The notes under the pieces were generated by a model. The model had not been told where the DNA came from. It saw only the letters and a program-made list of their open reading frames with translations, and ran no database searches. Positions 5,777 through 6,675 of a stretch of 6,675 bases of DNA are shown here, one piece after another. Where the stretch lies: positions 8,496-15,170 of the forward strand of contig DDNW01000031.1 of the NCBI GenBank assembly GCA_002341345.1, read 5' to 3'. A program made the translations under genes and the position numbers. How positions within the stretch are numbered: position 1 is the first letter of the stretch; each line of letters starts with the position of its first letter. Origin of the DNA: Erythrobacter sp. UBA2510. Lineage in GTDB: Bacteria > Pseudomonadota > Alphaproteobacteria > Sphingomonadales > Sphingomonadaceae.

Positions 5777-6528
5777 TTGTCCTTCGCGGACCGGAGTGCG
5801 GCGAAAGTCTCGTATGGGACATCGCCGCCCCAGCGTGCCTGCATGGCCGGATCGTCGGCGCGCAGGAAGGGATTGGTCGCGATCTCACGCGCCAGCCCGA
5901 ACGGCACGGAGGGCTCGCCGGCTGCTCGCTTATCCTCAATCTCACGCACGTAATCTGCCAGCGCCGCATTGTCCGGGTCGGCATGCAGTGCGAATTTGGC
6001 GTTCGATGCGGTATATTCGTGTGCACAATACAGCGTCGTATCGACGGGCAGGTGCCGGAGTCTGAGAAGGCTGTCCCAGAACTGCGGCGCGGTGCCTTCG
6101 AACATGCGCCCGCAGCCCAGCGCGAACAGCGCATCGCCGACAAAGGCAATTGCGCTATCGGGCAGATGATAGGCGATATGGCCCATCGTGTGCCCGCCCA
6201 CGTCGATTACCCATGCCCGGTGACCGCCAAGCTCCACGAAGTCGCCATCGCGCACGGTGCGATCCACGGCAGGGATCTTCGGAGCATCGACCAGTGGCGC
6301 AACCACGCTGCACCCGGTGGCGGCCTTGATCGCCTCGTTGCCACCCGCGTGGTCCGGGTGCCAATGCGTATTCCAGATTTGCGTTATCTGCCAATGCTTG
6401 GCCCCGGCCTGCCTGAGGTATTCCTCGGCATCGGGCGTGTCGATGCAAGCCGTCTCGCCGCTATCGGGGTCGTGCAGGAGAAAGCCGTAATTGTCGGACA
6501 GGCAGGGGAATTGGTGAACTTGTAGCAT
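5770..6528 (-). CDS. gloB: Hydroxyacylglutathione hydrolase (glyoxalase II)
   Basis: 252 residues, matching the family (about 251 in E. coli). It hydrolyses S-lactoylglutathione to D-lactate and glutathione, the second step of cytoplasmic methylglyoxal detoxification. It is a metallo-beta-lactamase fold protein with the binuclear metal site intact: THWHPDH (H55, H57, D59, H60), H113 in VGGHTMGH, D132 in AFVGDALFALGCG and H170 in LYCAHEYT. CGRMFEG and the C-terminal helical part ending near NPFLR are the glutathione-binding region typical of true glyoxalase II. The usual TPGHT motif reads VGGHT here, with the metal-binding His kept. The frame is open up to 6627, but ATG 6528 gives the normal beginning MLQVHQFPCLSDNYGFL, and the extra 33 codons would run through a terminator hairpin. 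The ribosome site is poor (only TTGG a few bases upstream). It converges with atpF and appears to be a single-gene unit. Confidence 0.95.
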   Translation of the reverse strand: MLQVHQFPCLSDNYGFLLHDPDSGETACIDTPDAEEYLRQAGAKHWQITQIWNTHWHPDHAGGNEAIKAATGCSVVAPLVDAPKIPAVDRTVRDGDFVELGGHRAWVIDVGGHTMGHIAYHLPDSAIAFVGDALFALGCGRMFEGTAPQFWDSLLRLRHLPVDTTLYCAHEYTASNAKFALHADPDNAALADYVREIEDKRAAGEPSVPFGLAREIATNPFLRADDPAMQARWGGDVPYETFAALRSAKDNF

Positions 6529-6536
6529 GTCGACCA

Positions 6537-6561
6537 ATGTAGGCGACTGTCCACATGTAGG
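6537..6561 (-). repeat. Direct repeat CCTACAT upstream of gloB
   Basis: Read on the minus strand, CCTACAT occurs at 6561-6555 and again at 6543-6537, 18 bases apart and each followed within a few bases by GG. The second copy lies about 9 bases before the gloB start and could serve as a -10-like element (CTACAT), though no good -35 box accompanies it. It could be an operator pair, or chance. Confidence 0.25.
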
Positions 6562-6605
6562 AAAGGCCCGCCTGCCGGTGTGGCAGACGGGCCTTCCTGT
6601 TTTTT
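6559..6605 (+). terminator. Strong rho-independent terminator, rightward orientation
   Basis: Stem: AGGAA (6559-6563) with TTCCT (6594-6598); a bulged A; GGCCCG (6565-6570) with CGGGCC (6588-6593); one C-A mismatch; CTGCC (6572-6576) with GGCAG (6582-6586); loop GGTGT. A run of six T (6600-6605) follows on the + strand, so it is a textbook rightward terminator. Read leftward, the stem ends in CCTTTCCTAC, a weaker tail, so it may also stop a minus-strand gene coming from the right before gloB. No sense-strand gene precedes it on the + strand. Confidence 0.8.
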
Positions 6606-6675
6606 CCTCAGGCGCCGGCGGGGTCATCCGGCCCCTTGGCTATCCTCGCTTTCGGGCAGGCAAGCTGCCCTCGCT

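Noticed and set aside
4890..6149. 419-codon minus-strand open frame opposite atpF'/atpF and running into gloB in another frame
   Set aside because: It overlaps four real features, including the gloB coding sequence on the same strand, and shows no family motif.
5983..6525. 180-codon plus-strand open frame opposite gloB
   Set aside because: It is the antisense of a gene with a full set of catalytic residues; no ribosome site and no recognisable motif.
6529..6627. Upstream start of gloB at 6627, giving a 285-residue protein
   Set aside because: The added 33 residues are encoded across the terminator hairpin and do not resemble any glyoxalase II N-terminus; ATG 6528 matches the family.
1..6675. 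CRISPR arrays, insertion sequences, tRNA genes, defence or biosynthetic systems
   Set aside because: None seen on either strand; the window is packed with housekeeping genes and no gap exceeds about 160 bases.

Overview
This GC-rich window reads as an ordinary chromosomal stretch of an alphaproteobacterium, most likely one of the Sphingomonadales (Erythrobacter/Sphingomonas type). The call rests on a split F0 cluster in the order atpI-atpB-atpE-atpF'-atpF with no F1 genes beside it, the style of the subunit sequences (a b' subunit, and an a subunit beginning MAGETAKVDPMHQF), and the presence of glyoxalase II. No mobile element, CRISPR array, tRNA or rRNA gene was seen. Base and codon use look even throughout, apart from one AT-rich leader before atpE.

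Left part (1-2973, + strand): the 3' portion of a ydbH-like gene, then ynbE (ATGA overlap) and ydbL. In E. coli the inner-membrane AsmA-like protein YdbH and the outer-membrane lipoprotein YnbE form a bridge for phospholipid movement between the membranes, with periplasmic YdbL as accessory factor. The same three genes in the same order support all three assignments.

Middle part (2974-5729, + strand): a 155-base gap with a candidate sigma70-type promoter, then the membrane (F0) part of ATP synthase: AtpI (assembly factor), a, c, b' and b subunits. Signals between the genes appear matched to subunit copy number. The gene for a (one copy) starts with GTG and has a poor ribosome site. The gene for c (many copies) has an AT-rich leader with a strong Shine-Dalgarno sequence and is followed by a long GC-rich hairpin. 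The genes for b' and b (one each) overlap by 8 bases. F1 genes must lie elsewhere.

Right part (5730-6675): atpF and the minus-strand gene gloB converge on a shared hairpin at 5733-5776. Upstream of gloB is a strong rho-independent terminator whose T run lies on the + strand (6559-6605), although no plus-strand gene precedes it. The last 70 bases may hold the end of another minus-strand gene but cannot be assigned.

I found no evidence for a new biological system. The points worth a second look are regulatory: the atpE leader and downstream hairpin, the possible masking of the atpI start, the orphan terminator, and a histidine-containing acidic N-terminal extension on the b subunit.
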